Shown piece after piece: positions 46,708 to 55,737 of a DNA stretch of 64,000 nucleotides. Below the pieces are notes generated by a model. The model searched no databases. It saw nothing but the letters and a program-made list of their open reading frames with translations, and was not told the DNA's origin. The stretch lies in NCBI RefSeq assembly GCF_023208195.1, contig NZ_CP060034.1:4216001-4280000 (forward strand), given 5' to 3'. The stretch's first letter is position 1, and each line of letters begins with the position of its first letter. A program made the translations under genes and the position numbers. The DNA is from Nocardioides sp. InS609-2 (GTDB lineage Bacteria > Actinomycetota > Actinomycetes > Propionibacteriales > Nocardioidaceae).

Positions 46708-48376
46708 CCGATCCGGAGATCGAATACCAGCGACTCGTCTCGGGTGACGCGGCCGCCCTCCGGTCAGCCGCCGAAACCCTCGAGTCGCCGATGAAGCAGC
46801 TCGACAGCGCCCGGACCGAGATCGCCGATGCCTGCATCACCCCCGTGTGGATCGGCTCGGCCGCCAACGCATTCCAGGATCGCGCGCTCGGCCTGCGTCA
46901 GGGCGTCGCTTTGACCCGGGCCGTGATCGGCCGCGCTCGCGGGGCGCTGGAGACCAGCGCATCGGCGTACGACCTCGCAGTCGACAACGCCGACTACTAC
47001 ATCGGGTTCTGGCGCAACCGCCCGACGCTCCCGCCGGTCATCGAGGAGCTCTTCGCCCGGGTGGTCAATGCCCGTCTGTTGTCGGTCGGAGTTGCCTACA
47101 ACGGGCAGCTGGCTGGCGTGTCGGCCGTGCTGACCGGAGAGGACGTCGATCTCGACGAGCTGGACGAGGACACCCGGAGTGGGTGGAGAAGGGGTTGGCG
47201 AAGAACGAGGACTGGCTGGATGGCAACGACAGCGGCCTCGGGCCGATCATCCCCAACACCGCGGCAACCGGCGATGATCGCGGGCTGGTCCCGCAAGGCC
47301 TGGGCTATGTCCCCGGCAATGGACGCCACCCGGGGACGCTGCTGCAGGGATACGACTCCGAGAACGGGCCGTTCATGGCGCTGATCGATGAGGCGACCGG
47401 GCGAGAGATCGGGGACGTCAAGCTCGGGAGCGACTACCTGGATTCACGCGGGATACCCGAGACGACCGGCCAGCCCACGCATGCGGGTGGGGTTACGGTC
47501 GACGGAGACAACGTCTACGTCACCGACAAGGGAACGATGTACACCTACTCGCTCAGGGCTCTGCGTGGGGCCGGGCCCGGCGAGACCGTGCCGCAGTCGG
47601 CGCCGGCTCAGAAGGGGCTTGACGGAGGTTCCTACTCGGCCATGAAGGACGGCAAGCTCTACCTGGGTGACCACGGTGCGAGCACGATGCATATCTACGA
47701 AAAGAACTCCTCGGGCGGCTGGGACAAGATCGACACCGTCAAGACCCCGGACGAGTGTCAGGGCGTCCTCGTGCGCGACGGCGAATACGTCTTCAGCTCT
47801 TCATACGGCCGCGACAATGACAGCTCACTGATCGTCCAGAACAGGTACGACGAGACCGACGGCAGCGACTCCTACACGCTGCCCAACATGTCGCAGGGCG
47901 TAGTGGAGGTCGACGGCGAACTCGTCGTGACCTACGAGTCCGGCGCGGAGGAGTACGACCACATGGAGGGCAACTTCGGCTGGCTCTGGGGGGTCGATGA
48001 CGAGGACAGCCTCTGGGCCAACCCCTACATGACGCGCACGCCACTGTCCGAACTCGGCCTCACCGAGGACTTCGAGGTGGAGCCCGCCACGCTCGAGAAG
48101 GCCGCGCACAATCTCGACTCGCCTGCTTCGACCTTGGCGTCGGCCGCATCGATTCTCGACAGCGTGCTCGTGCAGGCGCATCTGTTCGGTGAGGTGCCGA
48201 AGGCCGCTGGCGTCAGCAAGGCCGTCAACCAGCTCGTCGAGTTCTCGTCCGGCAGCGTGCGGACGGGGGCGAAGGCGGTCGGCCTGGCCGGTGACAACCT
48301 CGTGGCAGTCGCCAGCGACTACCTCACCACGGACGGTCACGTCGGCTCGGGCTTCAGGAGCGGAACACCTCACTGA
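46704..48376 (+). pseudogene. WXG100-like / propeller secreted protein gene, frameshifted
   Basis: Two consecutive frames make one long protein. Frame 1 (from GTG 46704) encodes a helical WXG100-type domain with TPVWIGSAANAFQDRA (WxG at residues 49-51) up to ELDEDT. Frame 2 continues with PEWVEKGLAKNEDWLDGNDS to 48376: a propeller-like region (GLGYVPGNGRHPGTLL, GGVTVDGDNVYVTDKGTMYT) and a second helical C-terminal domain. Inserting one C in the CCC at 47173-47175 restores a single frame of about 557 codons. Either a true pseudogene or a sequencing error. Proteins of this architecture are likely ESX/type VII secretion substrates, which is inference. Confidence 0.8.
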
Positions 48377-48383
48377 GCTGGCT

Positions 48384-48430
48384 GGGGCCGGGTGGGGCTC
48401 GAACCCACCATCCAGAGGTCATGAGTCCTT
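48384..48430 (-). other. Decayed tRNA-Met 3' fragment (old attachment site)
   Basis: Matches the tRNA-Met at 55792-55865 over the T arm (GGTGGGGCTCGAACCCAC) and the anticodon region (TCATGAGTCCT), with one extra C and several substitutions. It cannot fold into a full tRNA. Likely left by an earlier integration at the same tRNA. Confidence 0.6.
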
Positions 48431-48590
48431 GGCTACTCAGGGCGCGGCGGGTCTGCTCACCCGGAGCCAGCGCGCCAGGACCACGCAAGTCCCTGGCCCA
48501 AGGCAGGCCACGGAGCTCCGACCTGGGCACCCGGGGTCGATCGAGACGACTCACGAGCGTCAGCATGCCGCCTGACACGTCGAAGACCGG

Positions 48591-49073
48591 TCAAAGCGAC
48601 GGACTCGCGAAGTGGAGAGACCGGCGGTCAAGCCAGCGTGGTGATGCTGCGCGATAGGACTCGTACTCGTCTCCGAACCTGTCCAGGAGGGCGGATTCCT
48701 CTGCCTCCACCTGGAGCCGGTCGATGACCACCACGAAGCCAGCGACGGGGACCAAGGCACGCCAGGAGCCTCGAGACAGTGCGTGCGCGACGAGCAGTCC
48801 GGCCAAGCCGACGTACATGGGATTACGACTTATCGAGTTGGCGCCAGCGGTGACGAGGAACGTCGCCCGATCGGGGTGGAACGGCTCGAGGGTCGTCCCA
48901 CGATGACGGAACTGCCCGGCGGCCGAGCCGGCCATCGCCACGGACACCGCGGCGACGGTCGCCGCCACCGCGGCGCGACCGGGGTTCGGCGGGGACGCAC
49001 GCGTCAGCGCCCGCTGAGCCACGGCGGCGGCGAGCGCCAGCAGGGGAGGAGGAACACGCACCATGTCCACCAC
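48591..49073 (-). CDS. Isoprenylcysteine-type methyltransferase family membrane protein
   Basis: 160 residues. Three to four hydrophobic helices. SRNPMYVGLAGLLVAHAL and the C-terminal EESALLDRFGDEYESYRAAS are the ICMT/PEMT family SAM-binding signatures. Substrate unknown. Lies between the decayed and intact attachment sites, so it may be cargo of an older insertion. Confidence 0.85.
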   Translation of the reverse strand: MVDMVRVPPPLLALAAAVAQRALTRASPPNPGRAAVAATVAAVSVAMAGSAAGQFRHRGTTLEPFHPDRATFLVTAGANSISRNPMYVGLAGLLVAHALSRGSWRALVPVAGFVVVIDRLQVEAEESALLDRFGDEYESYRAASPRWLDRRSLHFASPSL

Positions 49074-49579
49074 CCTGCTCCCGAAGCGCGAGACTGTCGA
49101 GTAGAGGTGTCGGGTCTGCCCTTGCAGGCACCAGCCGTCAGGCAGTCGTTTCGCCTACCTTTGCACGCTGCTGACGACGCGCCCCGCGTCACCAGAGGCG
49201 CGGACCGGACACCCAGGGACCGGGCTGGGTGATTGTTGAACGAGTCGTGCAGTGGTGAGCTGTTCGATGAATTTCAGGCCGAGATCCGCACACGGACAGA
49301 CACAAGCATCCGGTGGTGTCCCTCCCCGTCCATCGGCGTCCAAGGAGGTCCGGCCATGTCCTGCCGAGCCAGGACCTCGATGTCGAGTGGGGCGGGTGGG
49401 GCTCGAACCCACGACCCAAGGAGTCCTGCGTACCCTGATAACGCAGGGCCACTTAGGCTCATCGCTGAGCGCAAATCGGGTTCGGTCCACCGGACCTTCA
49501 TCACTCGGGATCACCGTCATTCCCCACATTCGTGGGGAGTTTGTCGGGAATAAGTCGCCACCGTCGTAACGTGCCAGTC
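49074..49579. other. Intergenic region with attL
   Basis: 506 bp. It contains the left attachment repeat (49387-49422). Apparent ORFs across it are tRNA-derived frames and are not genes. TTGTCG and TAACGT before 49580 form a weak leaderless promoter for the next gene. Confidence 0.65.
49387..49422. repeat. attL, left 36-bp direct repeat
   Basis: Identical over 36 bp to 55791-55826, which is the 3' half of tRNA-Met plus one flanking base. Marks the left junction of the integrated element. Confidence 0.88.
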
Positions 49580-50392
49580 ATGACGGATCATGCACAGGAC
49601 GACCTCGACGCACTCGACGCCAACGTGCGCGGCCACGTCGAGCGAGTCTGGCCTGAGGTCGTCGCGTGGAACGAGCGCCTAACCAGCAACTTCCTGCCGC
49701 AGCCGGGGAGCGACCTTGCTGCGGATGATCTGCAGGTGCCGGACATGTGGGTTTCTCACGTGGCTTGGCTCGGTCTCGCGACCGGTTCGCAGCACCTAAT
49801 GAGCAGCATCCGATGTCTGACTGCCTTCGGACCCGTCGTCATGTCGCTGCAGTCCATGCTTCGCACCGCAATCTGGGGCGGAGCCCAAGCGGTGTGGCTA
49901 CTGGCTCCGGACGAGAGCGACGAACGCATCAGGCGAGCCCTCCGAGTGCACTTCTACTCGAAGGACAACTACCGCAAGTGGCTCAACACCTTCGACGAGG
50001 CGAACCCGTCAACCTGGGACCCCTCCGGGCTACAGCGCGCAAAGACTTCTGTGTCAGAGCACTTGAAGGCCATCGGCAAGCAAGCCAAGGTCGATCAGAC
50101 GAGAGTGGTGAAGGACGTAGCCGCGCTGGTGTACGCCGGACAGCCAGACGCAGTCGTTGACTGCGAGCGTGGTTGGCGCTCGCTGGGTGCGATCGCTCAC
50201 GCGCTGCCCTGGGAACTCCAAACACGTGCCACAAGCGAGACCATTGCCAGTGAGGCCGGTCACGCAACGTCTCGGGTCACCGCTCGATGGGCCGAACTCG
50301 GCAGCGACCTCGGCTTCGCACATGAGTTCTTGCAGCGAGGCTGGGCGCTCCTAGACGAGCGCAGCGACGCTCACCAGTCAGGCGACGCCTGA
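49580..50392 (+). CDS. Protein of unknown function, element cargo
   Basis: 270 residues from ATG 49580; TAACGT (49567-49572) ends 7 nt before, so the message may be leaderless. Helix-rich, no signal. A hydrophobic central segment (LTAFGPVVMSLQSMLRTAIW) is followed by a charged part, with RALRVHFYSKDNYRKWLNTF and RGWRSLGAIAHALPW. No family recognised. First gene inside attL, the usual place for cargo or defence genes. Confidence 0.7.
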   Translation: MTDHAQDDLDALDANVRGHVERVWPEVVAWNERLTSNFLPQPGSDLAADDLQVPDMWVSHVAWLGLATGSQHLMSSIRCLTAFGPVVMSLQSMLRTAIWGGAQAVWLLAPDESDERIRRALRVHFYSKDNYRKWLNTFDEANPSTWDPSGLQRAKTSVSEHLKAIGKQAKVDQTRVVKDVAALVYAGQPDAVVDCERGWRSLGAIAHALPWELQTRATSETIASEAGHATSRVTARWAELGSDLGFAHEFLQRGWALLDERSDAHQSGDA

Positions 50393-50735
50393 GAACAAGT
50401 GGCTCACCGTTTCTAGTCTCACTGTCATTGCAGGAATTGATCCTGCCAAGATAAGGAACGCGCGGATGCTAGCGTTTCCCTCATCACCGGATAACACCAG
50501 TGATAGCGGCGGGACGATCCGGCATACGGAAACCTGGAACGCTCACGAGGTAAAGTTCGGGAACGCGCAAGCACTATAGTTCTGTATCACTAAGGAAGTC
50601 TTTGACTCCCTTCGCGTCGATAGGTAGTTCGGCGAGGTCTCTAGCGGGCAAAGCAGAGGCAACCAATCCATGCAGGACGGACCCAAATGGTCCAGTCGAT
50701 TGACGACCCTGCCCGATCCACAAGGAGTTACTTCT
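50393..50735. promoter_or_regulatory. Element control region
   Basis: 343 bp with lower GC than its surroundings. It holds an inverted repeat ATCACCGG/CCAGTGAT (50483-50490 / 50497-50504), a hairpin GCAGGA/TCCTGC (50430-50446) and three copies of GGAACGC (50455, 50536, 50560). Candidate promoter pieces are TATAGT (50575-50580) and TTGACT (50602-50607). Probably controls the xis-like operon and may include replication or excision sites. Confidence 0.5.
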
Positions 50736-50936
50736 ATGAACACTACCCCACGAGTTCCAATGTTGAACGCTGCTCAAGTCGCAGCGTACCTCCACACCAC
50801 GCCGGGAAAGTTGGCTAACGACCGATCCGCAAATATCGGACTCCCTTTCGTGCGCATTGGTTCCTCGATTCGCTACCGTCTCGAGGACATTGATAATTAC
50901 CTCAATCGGAACACCGTCCAACCACTAAGCGCGTGA
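50736..50936 (+). CDS. Excisionase-like helix-turn-helix protein
   Basis: 66 residues from ATG 50736, AAGGAG 8 nt upstream. MLNAAQVAAYLHTTPGKLAN then LPFVRIGSSIRYRLEDIDNY is the MerR/excisionase-type winged HTH used for directionality or regulation in integrative elements. Starts a three-gene overlapping operon. Confidence 0.82.
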   Translation: MNTTPRVPMLNAAQVAAYLHTTPGKLANDRSANIGLPFVRIGSSIRYRLEDIDNYLNRNTVQPLSA

Positions 50937-50938
50937 GC

Positions 50939-51106
50939 ATGACTCGGAAGTCTGACGACCTGGGCACCCTCACAGAAGACATGGCGGCGAGCATCCTGCA
51001 ACAGGTTGCTCGTCTTCCGACGCTCGATTCCGTCGAGCGCGGGCACGTCCTACACGCCGTTCTCGACCGTTGCGAGGAGACCGGGGGGCGGGTGCCCCCC
51101 GCATGA
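50939..51106 (+). CDS. 55-residue protein of unknown function
   Basis: ATG 50939, 2 nt after the previous stop; its TGA overlaps the next ATG by 4 nt (ATGA). Begins MTRKSDDLGTLTEDMAAS and is mostly helical, with HVLHAVLDRCEETGGR near the end. Tight coupling on both sides supports a real gene. Confidence 0.65.
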   Translation: MTRKSDDLGTLTEDMAASILQQVARLPTLDSVERGHVLHAVLDRCEETGGRVPPA

Positions 51107-51648
51107 GTCGGAACGTGAGCCTTGACGTCATCTGGGCAATCCGCGACTGTCGCACGCTCAATGCGCAGGAGAAGGCGCTCCTGTTCGCCATTGAGTCACG
51201 AGGCGTCCACTACGGAACCTGGGAGACCGTCGCCGCTGACGCCGGGATGAAGAAGGATGGCTACTACAGGTGGCGCGGCGAACTTGAAGCCAAGGGCGTC
51301 CTGTCCGTCACCGAGCGCCCTGGCAAGACGACAGTGCACCAAGTCAATGCCGCCTGGTTCGACAATGAGACCCTTGCGGGAATCCAGAATGAGGTTTCCG
51401 GGAAACCCGGAAACACCCTTCCGGAAATCCAGAATGACCCTTCCGGGATATCCGTAATGAAAGGTATCTATGAAGGGGACCACGTAAGTGGTCCCTTGAA
51501 GGCAACCACTCTTCCATTGCGGAACGAGAGACTTGTTCGCGCCGGCGATATTCCGTGGGACGAACCCGAATGGACTGAGCAGGACTGCGCTCCCTTGAAC
51601 GCCTGGGATCGTGTCGCGTTGGAGCGCGCTGGCGCGCACTCTACTTAG
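51103..51648 (+). CDS. HTH-domain protein, possible element replication or regulation
   Basis: 181 residues from ATG 51103. The N-terminal 90 residues form a winged helix (LNAQEKALLFAIESRG, AADAGMKKDGYYRWRGELEA, GVLSVTERPGKTTVHQVN) like helix-turn-helix domains of plasmid/phage initiators. The middle is low-complexity with a repeated IQN motif (GIQNEVSG, EIQNDPSG). No catalytic motif seen. Confidence 0.65.
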   Translation: MSRNVSLDVIWAIRDCRTLNAQEKALLFAIESRGVHYGTWETVAADAGMKKDGYYRWRGELEAKGVLSVTERPGKTTVHQVNAAWFDNETLAGIQNEVSGKPGNTLPEIQNDPSGISVMKGIYEGDHVSGPLKATTLPLRNERLVRAGDIPWDEPEWTEQDCAPLNAWDRVALERAGAHST

Positions 51649-51815
51649 ATCGAACACGCCAACTTCTCCGGCGAAATGGCACCCCTCCGGGGTGCCCTCC
51701 TATCCCTCAATCCTCCGGTGGGAGTGAGGCACTGTGCAGCGCGCACCGCTTGCGCCGTTCCGGCGCGCCGGTCTGCGCTGCCCAGGAAATCCAACTATTG
51801 AAAGGAGCCATTACC

Positions 51816-52514
51816 TTGGCTACTGCAACGAAGAAGACGGCGCCGCACCTTGCGGCGCTCGCAAAGGCCGACGACCTCGACCAGCAGGAACAGGTAGCCC
51901 GAGCGAACAGGGACAAGGCACGGGCACACCTTGCCGACCTGCAGAACCGCAACCACTCCGGCGACCACACAGTGACCGGGCCCGACCTCACAAAAGCACG
52001 CGGCGAAGTTGAAGCCGCCGAGGGCCCTGCCGCACACGCTGCCCGGATGCTGGCCGAGGCACGCAACGATGCCGCCGCACTCCTGGCCCACCACACGGCA
52101 ACGCAGGTCCGGGGCAACATCAAGTCGCACGACCGCGCCAAGGCGCAGCAGGAGGCTACTGCGGCCATCGTCAGCACCCTTGCCGGACTTGATCAGGCAT
52201 TGACACGGCGACACGCTGACAGCGACACAGCGGGGCAGACGCTCGCTGACGCTGGCATCCCTCCCGGCCAGTGGATCAACGGGATTCGCTACCTCCCGGT
52301 CGGGTCGCTCGGTGGGACCGGCACCGTCGTGCCGGGACGGTTCAATGTGGAAGTTGAAACTGACGACGGGGGAACCGTCTGGTTGTCGAGCACGGGAAGC
52401 GCGCGGGACACAAGGCGTGAGCGCGACGTCATGATTCGGGATGTGCTGAGCGATGCCTTGCGCCCTGGAGGTCGCAAGTTGGTGGCCCGAGCATTCACCC
52501 GAGTGGCGGGCTAG
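51816..52514 (+). CDS. Coiled-coil protein of unknown function
   Basis: 232 residues from TTG 51816, AAAGGAG 8 nt upstream. Residues about 10-140 are Ala/Gln/Arg-rich coiled coil; the C-terminal 90 residues form a compact domain (VGSLGGTGTVVPGRFNVEVE, VMIRDVLSDALRPGGRKLVA). The stop codon TAG at 52512-52514 contains the TA target of the adjoining IS630 insertion. Confidence 0.65.
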   Translation: MATATKKTAPHLAALAKADDLDQQEQVARANRDKARAHLADLQNRNHSGDHTVTGPDLTKARGEVEAAEGPAAHAARMLAEARNDAAALLAHHTATQVRGNIKSHDRAKAQQEATAAIVSTLAGLDQALTRRHADSDTAGQTLADAGIPPGQWINGIRYLPVGSLGGTGTVVPGRFNVEVETDDGGTVWLSSTGSARDTRRERDVMIRDVLSDALRPGGRKLVARAFTRVAG

Positions 52515-53659
52515 TGGTTCGTGTCGTAACTGTCTAGATGGTTGTGGTCTGAAATCATGGGGGTATGGCGAATCGTCCTGCTCCGGCCCTTGTTCTGCGT
52601 GCTGGCGATCGCGAAGAGCTCGAACGTTGGACCCGGGCATCGACAGTGACGGCGTCTGCTGCGAAGCGTGCCCGGATCGTGTTGCTCGCGGACGACGGGG
52701 TGGCCAACACCCGGATCGCGGAGCTGGTCGACGCGACGGTGACCACGGTGTTGTTGTGGCGGCAGCGGTACCAGGCCAAGGGGTTGGTTGGTCTGGCTGA
52801 TCAGCCGCGGTCTGGTCGTCCGCGGACGCTGGACCATCGTGCGATCGTGGCCGAGACCTTGAAGCCGCCGCCGAAGAAGCTGGGTGTCACGCACTGGTCC
52901 TCGCGACTGCTTGCCGAGCGTCTGAAGATCAGCAACACCTCGGTCGCCCGCGCGTGGCGGGCCTACGGGGTCAAGCCGTGGAAGGCCGAATCGTTCCGGT
53001 TCTCCACCGACCCCGAGCTGGCCGGGAAGGTCACCGACATCTGCGGTCTCTACCTCGCGCCACCACAGAACGCGATCGTGCTGTGCGTGGATGAGAAGTC
53101 CCAGATCCAGGCGCTGGACCGCACCGTCCCGATCCTGCCCATGCAGGAGGGGCGGATCGAGCGCCGATCCCACGACTACTACCGACACGGTACCTCGACC
53201 CTTTTCGCCGCCCTCGACATCGCCACCGGGCAAGTCACCGCCGCCCTCAAGCAACGGCACCGACATCAGGAGTTCCTGGCGTTCCTCAAGCAGATCGAAC
53301 GGGCCTACCGACACGTCCTCGACAGCGACGGCGAGCCCGTCGAGCTGCACCTGGTGATGGACAACTACGCCGCACACAAACACACGAACGTCCGCGCGTG
53401 GCTCGAGAAGAACCCGCGGTTCAAGGTCCACTTCACCCCGACCCACGCCTCCTGGATGAACCTGGTCGAGGTCTGGTTCGGCATCGTCGAGCGACAAGCC
53501 ATCCGCCGCGGAGTGTTCAAGTCCGTCAAAGACCTCAACACCAAGATCCGCACCTTCATCGACGGCTGGAACGACCGCTCCCACCCCTTCGTGTGGACAA
53601 AGACCGCCGAGGAAATCCTCAAGAAGGCCAACCGTCCAACAACTTCAAATCCGCGCCAC
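52514..53659 (+). mobile_element. IS630-family insertion sequence
   Basis: 1146 bp between TA dinucleotides at 52512-52513 and 53660-53661, the expected target duplication. Ends begin GTGG and finish CCAC, imperfect terminal repeats of about 25 nt (GTGGTTCGTGTCGTAACTGT against GTGGCGCGGATTTGAAGTTG). One transposase gene fills it. Confidence 0.85.
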
Positions 53660-53662
53660 TAG
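52565..53662 (+). CDS. IS630-family transposase
   Basis: 365 residues. N-terminal HTH (RIVLLADDGVANTRIAELVD). DDE catalytic domain: LCVDEKSQIQALDR (first Asp), HLVMDNYAAHKHTN (second Asp), SWMNLVEVWFGIVER (Glu). Appears intact. Its TAG stop (53660-53662) is supplied by the duplicated target TA plus flanking G, outside the IS end. Confidence 0.94.
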   Translation: MANRPAPALVLRAGDREELERWTRASTVTASAAKRARIVLLADDGVANTRIAELVDATVTTVLLWRQRYQAKGLVGLADQPRSGRPRTLDHRAIVAETLKPPPKKLGVTHWSSRLLAERLKISNTSVARAWRAYGVKPWKAESFRFSTDPELAGKVTDICGLYLAPPQNAIVLCVDEKSQIQALDRTVPILPMQEGRIERRSHDYYRHGTSTLFAALDIATGQVTAALKQRHRHQEFLAFLKQIERAYRHVLDSDGEPVELHLVMDNYAAHKHTNVRAWLEKNPRFKVHFTPTHASWMNLVEVWFGIVERQAIRRGVFKSVKDLNTKIRTFIDGWNDRSHPFVWTKTAEEILKKANRPTTSNPRH

Positions 53663-53920
53663 CCAGGGGGAATCAGAGGCGCTGCGGGCCGTTCTGCCAC
53701 GTTCTCGTGACACTGGTGGGGGTCGGGGTCACCCGACCCTCATTGGTGCTTCTAGTACTCGTTCATGCGCGAACGGCCCGACAACTCGAGCCAAGGCTTG
53801 TTCTGGTGGGCGAACGAGAAATCGAGCAATTTCGACCCTGTGAGGGTGGCAAATTGGCAGCAGCAGTCCACTACCGATCCGGGCCGACAGTCGGACGGGG
53901 TCATACCCCCCGCCGTCCTG
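53663..53920. other. Element sequence right of the IS
   Basis: 258 bp with no supported gene. The direct continuation of the sequence left of 52512 before IS insertion. Contains the paired GTGGGGGTCGGGGTCACCC but no assigned role. Confidence 0.5.
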
Positions 53921-54385
53921 CTAGCGCGCTTCGTCCATGTCCTCTGTTGCTTTGCACCAGTCGTGGAGCGCGACGTTGAGTCGGTCCATCTCGGACGCAA
54001 GGTCCAGGGCTTGCTCCCAAGTACCGAGCAGGGTGCGTCCGGCCACACCCTTCTTGTGCCGGGAAATCCAAAGATTCGGTGCGCTCGAAACGTTGATCGC
54101 GCCGTGGATCACGCTATTGCGAAACTCAAGCAACTTGGGGAAGTCGTGCGCCTCGAAAGTCTCCCTCAGGCCCGTAGCCCGAGGACGGTCGAAGCGACGC
54201 GTCATCTGTTTCTCGAGCCCGCCCCAACCTTCGGCGTGGAGCGTGTCGTCAACGCCGTAGGGCACGCCATCGACTACGGCAATCGTCCTCTTGAGCCTTG
54301 ATTCCAGATTGCCCGCACAGACCACGACGTGCCCAACGACCGTGTACAGAATCGTCAAGTCTTGATGCGACACCTCGGCTTCCAT
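53921..54385 (-). CDS. HEPN-like protein, element cargo
   Basis: 154 residues from ATG 54385, 6 nt after TAGGCT on the minus strand (leaderless). Helical throughout. Contains FRNSVIHG, an Rx4H motif of the HEPN RNase superfamily (Arg, polar Asn, then His), in the right context: preceded by a long helix and followed by a variable C-terminus. HEPN proteins are common in toxin-antitoxin and abortive-infection systems. No partner nucleotidyltransferase is seen next to it, so function is tentative. Confidence 0.62.
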   Translation of the reverse strand: MEAEVSHQDLTILYTVVGHVVVCAGNLESRLKRTIAVVDGVPYGVDDTLHAEGWGGLEKQMTRRFDRPRATGLRETFEAHDFPKLLEFRNSVIHGAINVSSAPNLWISRHKKGVAGRTLLGTWEQALDLASEMDRLNVALHDWCKATEDMDEAR

Positions 54386-54503
54386 GACCGGAGCCTAGGC
54401 ACTCACCGCGCCAGTCGTTGCCTAGCAAGTCGAACCGATTTGAACTATTCCCCACTTACGTCTACCGTCTAAAACCCACCCGGCAATGAGAGGAGTCCTC
54501 CCA

Positions 54504-55715
54504 ATGGCTCGCCCCGTCAACCCGCCCTACACGTTGGGCAAGATCACCACCACGACCCACCCGACCCTGACGGGTCAGGTGCAGGCACGCGGCTACTTCA
54601 ACGACGCCAACGGCAAGCGCCGTGAAGTCACGGCGAGCGGCAAGACCGAGCCCGCTGCAAAGCGAGCCCTCACATACAAGGTGGAGGACGCCCGTAAGGA
54701 GCACCGTGGAGGCGACGAGACCCTCCGGCAGGACACAAGGGTCAGCGTTGCGGCTGACGTGTGGCTCGACTGGAAACGTCGTCAGAAGACCAAGGGCAAG
54801 CCGCTGTCCCTACAGACGATCTACGACTACGAGGGATACGTACGCCGCTGCATCACGGGCAGCGTCCTCGCTGACCTGCCCCTGACCAAGGCCAATGACG
54901 TGGGCAAGATCGAGGCGTGGCTAACGGACATTGCTGACACCCGTGGCGAGACCGCTGCCAAGCAAGCGCGCAAGGTACTCGGGGGCATCCTGTCCCTTGC
55001 TGAGCGACGCGGGGCCATCCCTGCCAGCGTCATGCATCGCGTACACATGCCGGGATCGAAGGTCGGGAGCGCGGGCGACCGCAAGTGCACCGCCGAGGAG
55101 TGTGACTACGAATGCGGCAAGCGCCACCTAGACACCCGCCGCGCGTTCACTGCCGAGGAAGTGTCAGCCGTCATGGAGGCTGCCGAGGAGAGCGCGGCTG
55201 ACATTGCCGACGTTGCGGCGTTCCTGTTCGGGACCGGAGCCCGAATCGCAGAAGCGTTGCACTGTGTGTTCTGGGATGACGTGGACCTCGACGCGGGAAC
55301 CGTGCGGGTGCGGGGCACGAAGACCGCGCGTGCTGACCGGGTGCTCACCATCGCCGACGACCTCTGCGAGCGGCTTCGCCAGCGTGCCGCTCTCCACGGG
55401 ACTCAGGGGCTCGTGTTCGGCGTGACTCGCTTCGCCAGCAAGGCCGGACAGCCGCGAGACCGCAACAACGTGTGCAAGTCGCTGCGCAAGGTCTTCGCAA
55501 AGGCGGGTGTGCCTTGGGCGGGCACGCACACGTTTCGTCGCACAGTAGCGACGTGGCTCGACGCAAACGGGGCAGCCCTCGCTGAGATTGCTAACCAACT
55601 CGGGCACGCGGACACCAACGTCACGGCCAACTACTTGGGCCGGACCGGGACACCGACGCGAGCCGCATCGGTCATGGTGCTGCCGACCGCTCGCCCGTTG
55701 CTCCAAGCGGTGTAA
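54504..55715 (+). CDS. Tyrosine-type site-specific integrase
   Basis: 403 residues from ATG 54504, GAGGAG 9 nt upstream. The SAM-like core-binding domain is at about 75-160. The catalytic domain has Arg in FGTGARIAEAL, HTFRRTVATW (His-x-x-Arg), LGHADTNVTANYLGR (His and the nucleophile Tyr). An unusual Cys-rich insert (CTAEECDYECGKRH) lies between the domains. Its gene ends 76 bp before attR, as in tRNA-integrating elements. Confidence 0.95.
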   Translation: MARPVNPPYTLGKITTTTHPTLTGQVQARGYFNDANGKRREVTASGKTEPAAKRALTYKVEDARKEHRGGDETLRQDTRVSVAADVWLDWKRRQKTKGKPLSLQTIYDYEGYVRRCITGSVLADLPLTKANDVGKIEAWLTDIADTRGETAAKQARKVLGGILSLAERRGAIPASVMHRVHMPGSKVGSAGDRKCTAEECDYECGKRHLDTRRAFTAEEVSAVMEAAEESAADIADVAAFLFGTGARIAEALHCVFWDDVDLDAGTVRVRGTKTARADRVLTIADDLCERLRQRAALHGTQGLVFGVTRFASKAGQPRDRNNVCKSLRKVFAKAGVPWAGTHTFRRTVATWLDANGAALAEIANQLGHADTNVTANYLGRTGTPTRAASVMVLPTARPLLQAV

Positions 55716-55737
55716 GTAGGGAGTAACTAGGGAACAG

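Noticed and set aside
47165..47185. Programmed ribosomal frameshift in the WXG100-propeller gene
   Set aside because: No slippery heptamer or downstream stimulatory stem is apparent; a single-base deletion in CCC explains it more simply.
49233..49569. ORFs of about 105 residues reading GGARTHDPRSP and RVGLEPTTQGV
   Set aside because: These are familiar false translations of tRNA sequence; here they arise from the attL copy of tRNA-Met.
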